From positions 806,001-870,000 of the forward strand of contig JAOVFP010000010.1 in assembly GCA_025738555.1 (NCBI GenBank): DNA of 64,000 nucleotides. Reading direction: 5' to 3'. The notes beneath the pieces are model-generated. The model had not been told where the DNA came from, did no database searches, and worked only from the letters and a program-made list of their open reading frames with translations. The translations under genes and the position numbers were made by a program. This DNA comes from Cyathus striatus (Eukaryota; Basidiomycota; Agaricomycetes; Agaricales; Nidulariaceae). Below are positions 1 through 10,850 of the stretch, one piece after another; the stretch's first letter is position 1; the number at the start of each line of letters is the position of its first letter.

Positions 1-2455
1 CCACCGGCGCCCCCTGGGAATGGACCGCCAGCTTGAGCTGCAGGATCCATTGGGTCGTCGCCAGCATCGAAGCGGGCGCGGAGTTCTATCGGTAGTAGGT
101 TAGTACCAGAAGGTGAAAGTGTAATGCAAAACTGAGAGAAGAAGGGGAGGGACGAGAGAAGGTAATTGGGATAGAAAGTGAATACGAGAGGGGGACGATA
201 GAGTGGAAGAGAAAGGCACGATGCAGATATGGAGGGATGGGGAAAGAGAAAAAGACTTCGAAAAGATGTACAGCAAAATACAGACGAAAGCGAAGGTTGA
301 AGTGGAAACACGTACCAGGATTAGTCAAAACCTCATAAGCCTCATTAACAGCAGCCATCTTAGCCTCCGAGCCGCCTTTATCAGGATGAGCCAACTTGGC
401 TTGTTTACGGCTACAAGGCGAAAAGATCAGTAAACGCGTTCACGAGAACAACTAAGAAAAAAATAGAAAATGTGAAATAACAGTATAAAAAAGTCTACGA
501 TCAAAAGAGAAAAAGAAACAGCGACGATGACCCGGAGGATTAATTTGATATCACCCCATCTCAACTTCCTCGAACGTTAATACCAATCTAAAAATACCTA
601 CTCCCAAAAAAACCGCAAACGCCAATCTCTCTGAAAATCACGGACCGAACTAACCGTTCCGTGCCGCTTAAGTGGAACACCGAACCACGGAACCAAGAAT
701 AAAAAGTAACCGTAGCATGCCTCGATCATTTCAGATCCAAATCGAATCTCGGAGATAGAGGGGCTAATAAAAGTCACGTCACTGTGTCACATTGTGATGG
801 TGATGCCAGCAAATACTCCGGAGCGACGGGTGAAAAGAAAATGAAGAAAAAAGCCAGAAAAGTCGAAAAACCGAAAAACCGAAAGAAAAAAAAAGGAAAG
901 AAAGGAAGAGACGACGTACAAAGCCTTCTTAATATCCCTCGCATCCGCATCCCTACTCACACCCAAGACCTTATAATAATCCTTCTGCTGACTCTGCTTA
1001 AGCAACTTTTGCGCCTTCTGCAGTCTCGCATGAATCTACCCAACCCATCAGCCTCCCCTTCCCGCAAAACCAAAAGTAAAACACACCTGACGATCAGATC
1101 TCCCAGACCCCTCAAAAGCCTTCTCAAGCACTCTCACAGCATCCTCCCACTCCTCCTTCCTCAACAACATCTCCGCTCTCCCAATCAACCCATCGACGTC
1201 TCCGTCGTTACCGGTCATACCAAGCAACGCCTCGCACCATTCGCTCATGGCACTGACATATTCGCTTCCTTTACTCGTATCCGCTAGCCTCGTGTAGGAT
1301 TTACACAGTGCCCTTAACAAGTCTTGTCGGAGGGGTGAAGTGAGGAGAGGGTTTGGTACCGGTAGATTCTTGGATTTCGCAGAGGTGGGTATGGTGGGAA
1401 TGAGAGGGAGTAAAGCGTCAGGGGAAATGTACTCCCTCAACGCCGTATCGAATTTCGCCATAATGTCGCCTTTCTTCCCTCCGGGGGATGCGCTGAGCAG
1501 CTTAATTATGCCTCGCCAGTCTTCTTTCTCCTCTAGCTCGTGGATCTGCGTAAAGGCGCGATCGAAGGATTTGTAGAGGCGGTGTAAGACGAGGCAGGGT
1601 TTCGAGTCCGGGTCGTAGTGCAGACATTGCTTGAGTGCGCTGAGCGAAGACGGCGAAGCTGGGAGGAGGAAGTATGATAGTGAGAAGAGGTGTGTCAGGA
1701 GTTTAGTTGATGGTGGTAGTAGGTGTGTTAGTCGTCTATCATTTCCATCAGTCCCATACCAAAACAAGAGGAAGAAGGGGACGCACGTCAAATCACCAAC
1801 ACTCCCTTCCAAATCCCCACTAGCAAAACTACATTCAACTCTCCAAGCCCTAATCTCAACCGAAAAACTCGCAACGCCAAGAGCCCGAGTAGAACTCTCA
1901 ACACAAGCACTCCATAACTCGGCCCTCCTCTCCCGCTCCGCTTGCTCCCGAGCCTTTTCACCTACGTCCAAATCCTTCTCTAGCTCCAGTGCATCGGCGT
2001 CCCGCCCTTTCGCCTTGATGTATCGAGCGAGGGACGTTCTGGAGGCGGGGAAATCACCCTCTTTGAGTTGGATACGCGCTTTGGAGAGGTGCGCCGAATC
2101 GAACGTTTGAGAGGTTAGAGAGAGGACTTTGTCGTAGTCCTCTAAGGCGGCGGAGTGTCTCTGTAGAGAGTGTAGTGCTGTAGCGCGTTTATAGTACAGG
2201 AGGTAGTCCGTGGGTGACTGGTCTACGTGCCACCATGTGAGTGTGCGGAAGCGGTATGACGGAAGAGAAGAACACACCGATTGCTTCGGAGTATAACTTT
2301 GCAGCTTCGTTGAATTGGCCTGTTGAGAGGAGGATGTTGGCTCTGTTGATGAGGGGGAGGAGACCCGGTGGATAGAGGCCTCCTGCGCCTGCGCTCGGGT
2401 CTGCTAGGGGTGCTGCGGGGAGCAAGAGCAGTAGGGCTGGGAGCGCGAAGCGCAT
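1..2455 (-). CDS. DnaJ/TPR co-chaperone, P58IPK/DNAJC3 type (3' end beyond window)
   Basis: Six exons read on the minus strand: 2455-2278, 2222-1787, 1639-1087, 1035-920, 410-316 and 85-1, leaving the window still coding. All introns are GT-AG and all joins keep frame; sizes are 55, 147, 51, 509 and 230 bp. The start MRFALPALLLLLPAAPLA is a signal peptide, so the product should enter the ER. TPR-like helices follow (for example YYKRATALHSLQRHSAALED and QCLHYDPDSKPC). The C-terminal J domain begins DYYKVLGVS and carries the HPD motif at 380-388, then a Gly/Pro-rich tail. About 488 residues are visible, close to the roughly 500 usual for DNAJC3 proteins, which help ER Hsp70 (BiP/Kar2) fold clients under stress. 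The 509 bp intron 4 is long for this gene. It faces the M gene head to head. Family call is confident; ER role is known for the family. Confidence 0.93.
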
Positions 2456-3045
2456 TGCTCTTTGGGCTGGGTTGGTTTTTGTTGTGTTGGGTATTAGGAG
2501 GGTGGTAGTAAGGGGATGGGGAAGGAGGAGGAGGGGGAGGGAGAAAAAGAGACGGTGCTGTGAGGTGGTGTAATGATGGAGTGAGCTGGGCGTTGCCTTA
2601 TTGGCTTGTTGAACACGTAGTATGTTCCCACAGGTCAAGTGATTACATACTCACGTGTCAGGCCTCGATAGCCAGTTGCCGAAAATAAAATTTGTAAAGC
2701 TATACAGCAAGCTCAGGGCTTCTAAATTTGCAACCAACATATCAAAATGTGTCTAAATATACACAATCTTGCATATTTAGACGTAACGTGCAACTAACAT
2801 ATCAAAATGTATCTGTTGCGTATTAGATACATTTTGATATGTTAGTTGCACATTACATCTAAATATGCAACATTGTGTATATTTAGACACACCTTGATAT
2901 GTTGGTTGCACGTTTAGAAGCTCTGAGCTTGCTGTATAGCTTTACAAATTTTATTTTTGGCAACGCCGTCAAGCTTTTACGATCTTTCTGCTCTATAAGA
3001 GATCCTATCAGCCACATTTCAGGATATCCCCCCACCAACCCCTCC
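2456..3045. promoter_or_regulatory. Divergent intergenic space between DnaJ copy A and M copy A
   Basis: The two start codons (2455 minus, 3046 plus) face away from each other, so both promoters must lie here. About half of the space is the 290 bp hairpin at 2675-2964; without it roughly 300 bp remain, as in copy B. Pyrimidine/purine-rich tracts at 2480-2560 are kept in copies B and D. No clear TATA box was assigned. Confidence 0.5.
2675..2964. repeat. Foldback hairpin element, copy A
   Basis: Two arms of about 140 bp are near-perfect reverse complements around a short loop near 2814-2824. The ends are GTTGCC and GGCAAC. Arms contain ACAGCAAGCTCAGGGCTTCT on the left and its complement on the right. 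No gene is inside, so it would be a non-autonomous MITE or foldback. A target duplication is not clear. The same site in the paralogous units also holds a hairpin with the same outer bases but different arms. Confidence 0.85.
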
Positions 3046-3210
3046 ATGTCTAGTTTTCTACGCCTCCTTCGTTACATTTTTACTTTCATCACACCATACA
3101 ATGACGTGAAGAGCGCCATGGAAGACCCTGCTCAAGTTGAATCGGCCGTCAAGAAGTTTAATGCTCAGCGCGCGATATGCTTGATGATCGTGCGCATCAC
3201 TGTCCCACTC
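3046..3210 (+). pseudogene. M gene copy A: exon 1 only, exons 2-3 deleted
   Basis: The reading frame from ATG 3046 (MSSFLRLLRYIFTFITPYND) matches exon 1 of the full copy at 7967-8603 and is also recognisable at 24304, which argues that it is a real coding exon. Near 3205 the sequence jumps to DNA that in copy B lies downstream of the gene (about 8798). The segment equivalent to roughly 8119-8797, with the rest of exon 1 and exons 2 and 3, is therefore missing. The new junction region resembles exon 2 (ATCCTTGGCTCGTAGCCTA), so recombination between similar sequences may have caused the loss. Function of the family is unknown. Confidence 0.7.
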
Positions 3211-4735
3211 AACCAGCGAATATGTATTAGAGTAAACGTTCATCAAGAACGAACAACTATGTAGCATAGTAATCCTTGGCTCGTAGCCTATGTACAACGA
3301 AATAATAAAGGTATAATTAATAATTCCTCGTATGCACTTCATGTATTAATGATCCGAAATACACACGGTAAGGAGTATTATGTGCTATTGGCTATTGTTA
3401 GCGTCCAGCTTTTCGCTATAAATTTTGCGTTTCTCGTAGCTACAAGATAGTTCGTGCCATTTTCGTCGTTGCTAATGGGGCGAATCGAAGTGCGGATAAA
3501 TTTATTTATCAGTAAGATATGTATTATTTACAACACACTAGATTCAGCTGTTGTACAGAATAAATTTGTAGTATCACCCACTTCCAAAATTCATATAAAA
3601 CGGTAGATAAACAATGTGAATCTGAGAATAATTATATACTCAGCAGTAGTTATGCTAACCTAGAGAGTATCACAATACAATCTTGATACCATTATGATAC
3701 CCCCGGTATGATCTGATATGTAACAATGCGGATTTAATAGTCGTTGCAACCCACAGGCACTTCAAAATATTGGGAGACACTCGTGATAACGTACCACAAT
3801 TGTGGGGAGCTCCTAACGTCTCATAATTGCTCCTGAGCTGGAGTATTCTGATCATCTGATCGTGATGTGCATATTTATTGCCGAGATGCTCACTGATTTA
3901 CTGATGGGGGCGACCCGTCCATACGCGTTCCGCTCGTGGTCTCCGCTGACTAGTTTCACTTGTTTCTCGAAATATACGTCTTCGTGAAACATACCTATCG
4001 ACAATCCAACTACTACGACACATCAAGCTCTCAAGATAGCTTTGACATCGGCACTGGCACAAGATCACGCAGAACTCTCAATACCCAAGTAATTCTTTTC
4101 ACAAAGTAGAAGCGTACCGGTCAATTACACATAGTTAACAAGCCTACTCGTACATAGTGCTCACCATTGGGGAACTTAATACATTTGATTTGACGTTTTA
4201 TTGATTTTACTACAGTAATGATTTCAAACTAAAGTACATACAAATGATTCCTAACCGATTACTGGTAAGTATTGATTCCGCGTTGACTAATTTTGCAATC
4301 AATAAACCCCCCGGTGACGAAAAATTGCACACTCCTGGTAGTCACCGACAACGATCAATCACAATATTAGCCATGGAGGAAAGCATTTCACCATCGCACT
4401 AACTTTTAAGTCCGTGATGCGCTGGTTCGACAAGGCTACAATATGTTCAACTGCTCCTGACGCATAGCTACGCACCTTTAATGAAGGAGAGCATTAAGGG
4501 AGGACTGGTCAGTACTAAACAGCATGTCACGGCGACTTTGCGGCGCTGGCGCTGGCTGGTGCGCACAGAACTCTACAAGACTCTGGAACCACATCGTCTC
4601 CATGCTGCATTGCTTACCGTAACATCCGGATTCGCAATCACGCCTTCGAGAGATTAAGTGTACTCTGCTTTCCAAGCACAATCGACTATAGAAAATATGC
4701 CATAAAGTAACACATGCATACCATTATGAACATGC
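3211..4735. other. Non-coding flank of unit A
   Basis: No convincing gene. The stretch 3297-3613 aligns with 8887-9243 of copy B. The stretch 3885-4735 aligns with 25640-26076 plus 33112-33512 of copy C, where many CG dinucleotides read TG or CA. Short reading frames here are not conserved between copies. Confidence 0.7.
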
Positions 4736-4791
4736 GTACTTGCCTGTCCCCCCCCTTTTCCGCCATTTCTCCAGTCTCCCCTCCCCCCCCT

Positions 4792-7465
4792 CTACCAATC
4801 AAACAAGACGGCTCTAAAACCACCAAAATTGAGCCGGAACCCACCCTGTTCAGGACCTCTGACTCCTCCCTGCCCAAAGAACTACTGGAAGAACTGCGCC
4901 AATGGGGAGGGGGGAGTACCAGCGCCGCCTAGGAATGGACCACCGCCTTGGGCGGGAGTGACCCATGAGGTCGTCACATACATCGAGCTAGTACTTGAAG
5001 GTGAAAGTGCAATGAGAAAACTAGAGGGTAGTTGAGATAGAATGTGAAACGAGAGGGAAACGAAAGGGCTGAAGGGAGACGCGATGCAGAGGTGGAGGGA
5101 TATGAAAGTGAAGGGAGTTCGAAAAGGAAATACAGCGGGGAGAAAAGACAAAAGTACAGAGAAGTACAAAGTAGAAACATAACAGGATTGGTCAAAACTT
5201 CATAAGCCTCATTAACAGTAGCCATCCCAGCCTCCAAACCGCCCTTATCAGGATGAGCTAACTTGGCTTGTTTACGGCTAAATAAACCAAATGAATATCA
5301 GCATCACCCTCAACGTTAAAAATTGTGGAGGAAAATAGAAAGAAAAGATAAAATGAATGTGCAGAGGGAATAAAGACCTAATTTGACGTCACCCCATCTC
5401 ATTCTCCTCGAACGCTAATCATCCAATCTAAAATTACATCCTTCCAAAAGAATCCAAACGCAAATCCCTAACCAACGGACCGAAACACCCGTTCCGAGCC
5501 GCAATAAGCGAGAACACCGAAAACGTGCTTGCCTCAGATCCATCGCCAAGAAGAGATGCGATTCGGTGTCAGAGATTACGGGATTTGATAAAGGGAAGGG
5601 GAGTCACGTCATTGCGTCAAGCTGTGATGCGATGCCAGCGAATGAAAAAGAGAAGAGGTGTGTTAGGAGTTTGGTTGATGGTGGTAGGAGGTGTGTTAGT
5701 CGACTATCATTTCCATCAGTCCCATATGAAAACAAGAAGAGAAAAGAAGAGGGACACACGTCAAATCACCAACACTCCCCTCCAAATCACCATTCGCGAA
5801 ACTACATTCAACTCTCCAAGCATTAATCTCAACCGAAAAACTTGCAACGCCAAGTGCGCGAGTAGAACTCTCAACACAAGAAATCCAATGTTCCGCTCTC
5901 CTCTCCCTCTCCGCTTGCTGCCTAGCCTGTTCACCTACATCTAAATCCTTCTCTAGCTCCACAGCATCAGCATTCCGGCGTTTCGCCTCGATGTATCGAG
6001 CGAGAGAGGTCTGCGAGGCGAGGAAATCACCCTCTTTGAGGTGGATGCGCGCTTTCGAGAGGTGTGCAGAATCGAATGTCTGGGAAGTCAAAGAGAGGAC
6101 TTTGTCGTAATCCTCTAATGCGGCAGAATGGCGCTGCAATGAATGTAGTGCGGTAGCGCGTTTATAGAATAGTAAGTAATCTGTGGGTGATTGGTCTACC
6201 TCAGTGATACGCATGTAAAAAGAACGTAACATACCTAATTTTAAATTCGTTACATCTCGATTTTGAGATGCCAATACTGAGCGCGTTGAGCAAGGAAACA
6301 GCGGGGAGGGGCTGAGTTCCCGCGCCGCCTCCCATAATTAAACAAGGGATAAAATTAAACCTATTAAAAAACATATAGCTCCGCGTTAGTATTGGATTAA
6401 AACACTTTAAACAAATATAATACAAAACACTTTACCCTTCTAAAAATGACGTTGCGTTCTATATACGAGTATCAAAAGCCCAGAACAGACACCTGACTAT
6501 GACAAAGTCAGCACGCGATACGAAGTGTGGAGATTAATGGAACACGGACTTACCAAGACCCTGAGACATATGCCTGGATCCCACCAAAACATGAGAATCA
6601 ACGAGCTTGAGTGATGACAATGAGACAATGAGACAACGAAACAGTGAGACAGAGAGGGAGAGCACGAGAAGTGGGGAAAGGAAGAAAGAATGGAACGAGA
6701 ATGAGTACCCCAACGGTCAGGAGTCCACGCGGAAGCGGAAAACCGACCCGAGAGGCCGACATAAATGAAATTGATACAAGTAGCTGCTGCTGCCGCATCG
6801 GCTGATTACCCGATTAGGAAGGTAACCGATAGAACGCTCAAACGAGCGCGCGTGGCAGAAAGGGAAATACCGGATCTCAAATAGAATTTTATTACTACGC
6901 AATTTGTAAGTAGAGTAGGTAGAAAATGTATATAGTAGACGAAGAGGGAAGAAATAAGGCAGGAACTGCCAGGCATTCTTCCCCCCACAGATAGGGTGGT
7001 ATACAGACGAGAATCAGAATTATTTACAAGATGTTTTGACACTGAATTACATACCGAGTTTGCTGAAATTGAAATCTGAATACCTTGAAGTTTGAATACC
7101 TTGATGCGTTCTAAGAGTAAAACCAAAGTTAAACTGATCTAAAAATAACTTGTTCTATATTTGAAATTGAAATCATTGCACCCCTCGAACTTACTGATAT
7201 CGCACCTCGGGATTAAAGTTGATTTATTATATTTGGAAGCTACATTCTAAGTAAATAAAGTAACTACTCTCGTTGCATGACTCAACACTCAGTCACAGTG
7301 TGAGTATGAGGGAGGGGGAGGTGGGAAGAGACGAACCGATAGCTTCGGAGTATAACTTTGCAGCTTTGTTGAATTGGCCTGTTGAGAGGAGGATGTTGGC
7401 TCTATTGATGAGGGGAGGAGGCCTGCGGGGAGCAAGAGGAGAATGGCAGGCAGCGCAAAGTGCAT
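4792..7465 (-). pseudogene. DnaJ/TPR co-chaperone copy B, degenerate
   Basis: Second copy of the gene at 1-2455, same strand. Recognisable parts are exon 1 (7465-7337), exon 2 (6195-5760, fully open), the J-domain exon (about 5278-5184, HPD kept at 5248-5256) and the tail down to about 4792. Exon 1 lost about 14 codons after the signal peptide and one C in a C run, shifting the frame. Exon 3 and exon 4, with the start of the J domain, are deleted: intron-2 sequence joins directly to intron-4 sequence near 5640. The donor after the J-domain exon has lost a G, and the tail has an in-frame TAG after QFFQ near 4882. A solo LTR sits in intron 1. It cannot make a working co-chaperone. Confidence 0.9.
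6205..7287. mobile_element. Solo LTR, family LTR1, copy a
   Basis: A 1083 bp block starting TGATACGCATG and ending GACTCAACA, with the TG...CA ends of LTRs. It is flanked by a perfect 5-bp duplication CTCAG (6200-6204 and 7288-7292). It lies inside intron 1 of DnaJ copy B. A diverged second copy is at 20125-21231. No internal retrotransposon sequence remains, so it is probably a recombination remnant. Confidence 0.88.
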
Positions 7466-7684
7466 TGTTTGTTGGATTTTCTTTTTTCTGTCATAGATAT
7501 TAGGAGGGTGGTAGTGAGGGGATGGGGGAGGAGGGGGGAAGAGAGACAGTGACAGAGCTGTTCAGGTGGTGTAATAATGGAGTGAGCTAGGCGTTGCCTT
7601 ATTGGCTTGTTGAACACATAATTTGTTCCCACAGGTCAGGTGATTACATACACACGGGCACGTACCACCAGGCCCTGATATCCA

Positions 7685-7885
7685 GCCGCCAAAAATAAAA
7701 GTTGCAACACAGCACTTTTCATTAAGCATCCGTAGCCAAATGAAGGACACGTCTATAAAAAGTTGGTTAGTAACTGTTGGTTGGTTCCACAAGGAGTTAC
7801 TAACCAACATTTTATAGATGTGTCCTTCATTTGGCTACGGATGCTTAATGAAAAGTGCTGTGTTGCAACTTTTATTTTTGGCAAC
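7685..7885. repeat. Foldback hairpin element, copy B
   Basis: Arms of about 90 bp pair almost perfectly (left arm GCACTTTTCATTAAGCATCC, right arm its complement) around a loop near 7785. Outer ends read GCCGCCAAAAATAAAA and TTTTATTTTTGGCAAC. It occupies the same intergenic site as the hairpin at 2675-2964, but the inner arm sequence is unrelated. Confidence 0.85.
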
Positions 7886-7966
7886 TGGCCGCTTGCACTT
7901 CCATCTTTCTGCCGTATAAGAGACCGAACCACCCAAATTTCAGAATGTCCCCCAACAAACCCCTCC

Positions 7967-8603
7967 ATGCCTAGTTTTCTACACCTCCGTTACATTTTTA
8001 CTTTCATCACACCATACAATGGTGTGAAGAGTGCCATAGAAGACTCAGCTCAAGTTGGGTCTGTCGTCAAGAAGTTTAGCGCTCAGTGCATGATATGCTT
8101 GATGATCGTACGCACCACCTATACAGACACCCAAAGCATTGCTGACATCGTACTGCCGCAGTTCTGCGCACTATTCATGTACGAGCTTGCTTATACCAAT
8201 ATGCATAGAAGTATGTTCACCACATGACGTATATTACTGTAGGACAAACGCTCATCAAGGACGTTCCAACTGGACCACATTAATCCTTGGTGCTATCCTC
8301 TTCACTGGGCATATCTCGCTAGCTCTCGATGGATTAAACGAGGAACAATTCAAGGTATGTGCTCTCTATTACTATGATTCATCCTGTACTAACTAATGGC
8401 TCTAGATGCAATTGAAGATTATCGGGCCTGAGATTTACACCATCGTCAATATGCTTCCGGCTATGATTTTACAGTTGATGCTTTTATATGAGATATTTAC
8501 GATGTCAAGCTCTACTGCATTGGCTATTGTTATCTCGTGCAGCTGTTTCACTTTAGGATTCGCATCTTTTGTAGCTGCTGGTGTATTGAGTGTTATGGAA
8601 TAG
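7967..8603 (+). CDS. M gene copy B: small predicted membrane protein, unknown family
   Basis: Three exons, 7967-8178, 8243-8354 and 8406-8603, join in frame to 173 residues. The introns of 64 and 51 bp are GT-AG, the second with a CTAAC branch point. Hydrophobic stretches LILGAILFTGHISLAL, IVNMLPAMILQLMLLY and ALAIVISCSCFTLGFASFVA suggest three or four membrane spans; the N-terminus is basic and aromatic. Exon frames are kept in copy C (for example LILGAILFT and DGLNEEQFK), which supports real coding. Copy C extends the C-terminus past the TAG used here, so this stop could be secondary. It faces DnaJ copy B head to head. I do not recognise the family. Confidence 0.65.
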
Positions 8604-9330
8604 TTGATACCTGCCCCATTTTTACATAGAATTGTACCTTTATGTGCCGAGTAGCTGCTCCACTTTGTATACTTATGGTGTCCCACTATCACAACATTGA
8701 TACAAGATTTGTTTTTTTAGCGAGAGGATGTGTAAATAATAGTAATGAGAGCTTGTGAATATTCTAATGCTCAATGGCCCAAAAGAAATCAAACTACACT
8801 CAACCAGCGAATATGTATTAGAGTAAATGTTCATCAAGAACGAACAACTATGTAGCATAGTAATCCTAGGCTCGTAGCCTAGGTACAATGAAATAATAAA
8901 GGAATAGTTAATAATTCCTCATTTGCGCTTCATGTATTAATGATCCGAAATGCACGTGGTAAGGAGTATAAGATCTGAGACTTATGGAACATATCATGCT
9001 TTGTGCTATTGGCTATTGTTAGCATCCAGCTTTTTGCTTTAAATTTTACGTTTCTAGTAGCTACAAGATAGTATGTGCCAGTTTCATCGTTGCTATGGGG
9101 CAAATTGAAGTGCGGATAAATTTAATTATCAGTAAGATATGTATTATTTACAACACATTAGATTTAGCTGTTGTTCAGAATAAAATTGTAACTACATAGT
9201 TATGGTATCATCCACTTCCAAAATCCATATAAAACGGTAGATAATGATGAAAACTTTCAGACATTTCTGTAAGAGCTTGTACCCTGTCCGATGCGAAGAC
9301 ACTAATTATTTTATATTTTATTTTACTGTA
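8604..9330. other. Flank of unit B
   Basis: 8798-9243 aligns with 3209-3613 of unit A and is non-coding. The part of the flank corresponding to 3885-4735 is missing here. From 9245 to 9330 nothing is recognised. Confidence 0.55.
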
Positions 9331-9480
9331 GAGATAGCCCTATGGAGAGGAGAATGTTAGCTCCCAAAGTTGATGGAAGGGGAGAGCTCATGTTGGGTAG
9401 AAAAATCATGCACTCAAGCTGCTAGGGCTGCAGCAGAGAGCAGGAGCAGAGTAAGGAGCGCAAATTCAATGAAGTGTGAA
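9331..9480 (-). pseudogene. DnaJ copy C, exon 1 scrap
   Basis: Reads as a diverged copy of 2315-2465, the signal-peptide exon (shared stretches such as GGAGAGGAGAATGTTAGCTC and GCAGAGAGCAGGAGCAGAG). The start codon region reads ATTCAATG and the frame is broken. Beyond 9484 the similarity ends and transposon nest 1 begins. Confidence 0.6.
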
Positions 9481-9483
9481 GGA

Positions 9484-10400
9484 AATTGCAATATACATAC
9501 TTTTTATACTTTTTATATAGAATCAGGATAAAGGGGCACATAGAAAATTCCAGGCATGCACAAAAGTGAGCGTGATTGAGCGTGCCACGCTCAAGGCCAA
9601 ATTTTCACGCACAAAAGTGAGCGTGATTGAGCATGTCACACTCAAGGTATTTATTTTAGTTCTAAATGGCCCATTTGTGGGTCAAAAAGAGTGTAAATCA
9701 AATGTACATACTGGTGTTGTATGGCTGTGCTATATAGTGAATGTGAGTGATGTTTCTAATCAAGATATAAAGTCAAATCTTGAAGAATAATATTTATACT
9801 TCATGCTCAAGGTGTGAGTGTGGATTGAGCATGCATGCACACATCATGCCTCAAGGTCTGTCAACTCACACTCAAAGTCTTTACTTCATGCTCACAAAAA
9901 AATTATATGTTACATTTATATTTTGGCTTCACTTACATGTGGGAGGAAAAGTAAGTTGCAAGTGTAATACTTGTGAGCATGAATAGGAATACCAATCACA
10001 CTCAGACATTGAGCATGAGTGTAATACTTTTGAGTGTGAATAGGAATACCAATCACACTCATGCTCAAGTTAAAGGACATTGAGCATGAGTGTAATACTT
10101 GTGAGCATGAATAGAAATACCAATTATACTCATGCTCAAGTTGAATGCAAGTGTAATATTTGTGAGCATGAGTAAGAATACCAATCACACTCATGCTCAA
10201 GTGAAATACAAGTGTAATATTTGTGAGCATGAGTAAATATGCCAATCATGCTCACACTCAAGTTAAAGGACATTGAGTGCAAGTGTAAATAAGTATTATA
10301 AATGTGATAGAATACCTATCATGCTCATGCTCAAATCAAAGGGCATTGAGCATGAGTGTAAATATAATACTAACATGCAGTTAAACTATGCAAATATGTG
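9484..10400. repeat. GAGCATGAGTG minisatellite
   Basis: After a short AT-rich stretch, two copies of CACAAAAGTGAGCGTGATTG lie at 9560-9640. At 9960-10380 a unit of about 65-75 bp (TTGAGCATGAGTGTAATACT, then GAATAGGAATACCAATCACA, then CTCATGCTCAAG) repeats with variation. The repeats are partly self-complementary (TTGAGCATGAG against CTCATGCTCAA). Related sequence in inverse orientation occurs at 18750-18835. Reading frames here are repeat artefacts. Confidence 0.75.
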
Positions 10401-10404
10401 TGAT

Positions 10405-10850
10405 AGGTAGTAATCTATCCTGTATTGCTCCCTGCTTCATTGTGAATTTCCCTGCTTTGTTATTAAGCCCCCTTCCTTGTTCTGAAGTTCCCTACTTCGC
10501 TGTAAAGCCCCATTCTTTGTTTTGAATTTCCCAAGGTCTCTGCTTCACTGTGAATCCCCCTGCCTTGTTCTGAATTTTCCTGCTTCATTGTAAAGCTTTC
10601 TTTAATTTTCTGAGCCCCCTGCCTCATTATAAACTTCCCCTGTTTCTACTGTTCAATATATACCATTCTCTAGCTCTATAAATTTCTAACTATTAGTCTG
10701 AATTACTGCTACACTCTCTGAGTCATTTTTTCAACTTGTAGATCATATGTACACTCTCTGAATCATTTATATACACTCTAAGTCATATCCAAACACTCTG
10801 GATCATTGGTATACATTTTAAATCAATATACACTCATAAAGAAGACAATA
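10405..10850. repeat. Two short imperfect tandem repeats
   Basis: 10405-10640 repeats a unit of about 35-40 bp based on CCCTGCTTCATTGTGAATTT. 10720-10830 repeats ACACTCTCTGARTCAT with spacers. No coding potential. Confidence 0.6.

Noticed and set aside
784..1287. Plus-strand frames opposite the DnaJ gene
   Set aside because: They are antisense shadows of DnaJ exons and introns; the minus-strand model has matching splice sites and conserved domains.
7763..7966. Longer upstream start for M copy B
   Set aside because: The extra codons would run through the hairpin at 7685-7885, which is not conserved between copies; ATG 7967 is shared by A, B and C.
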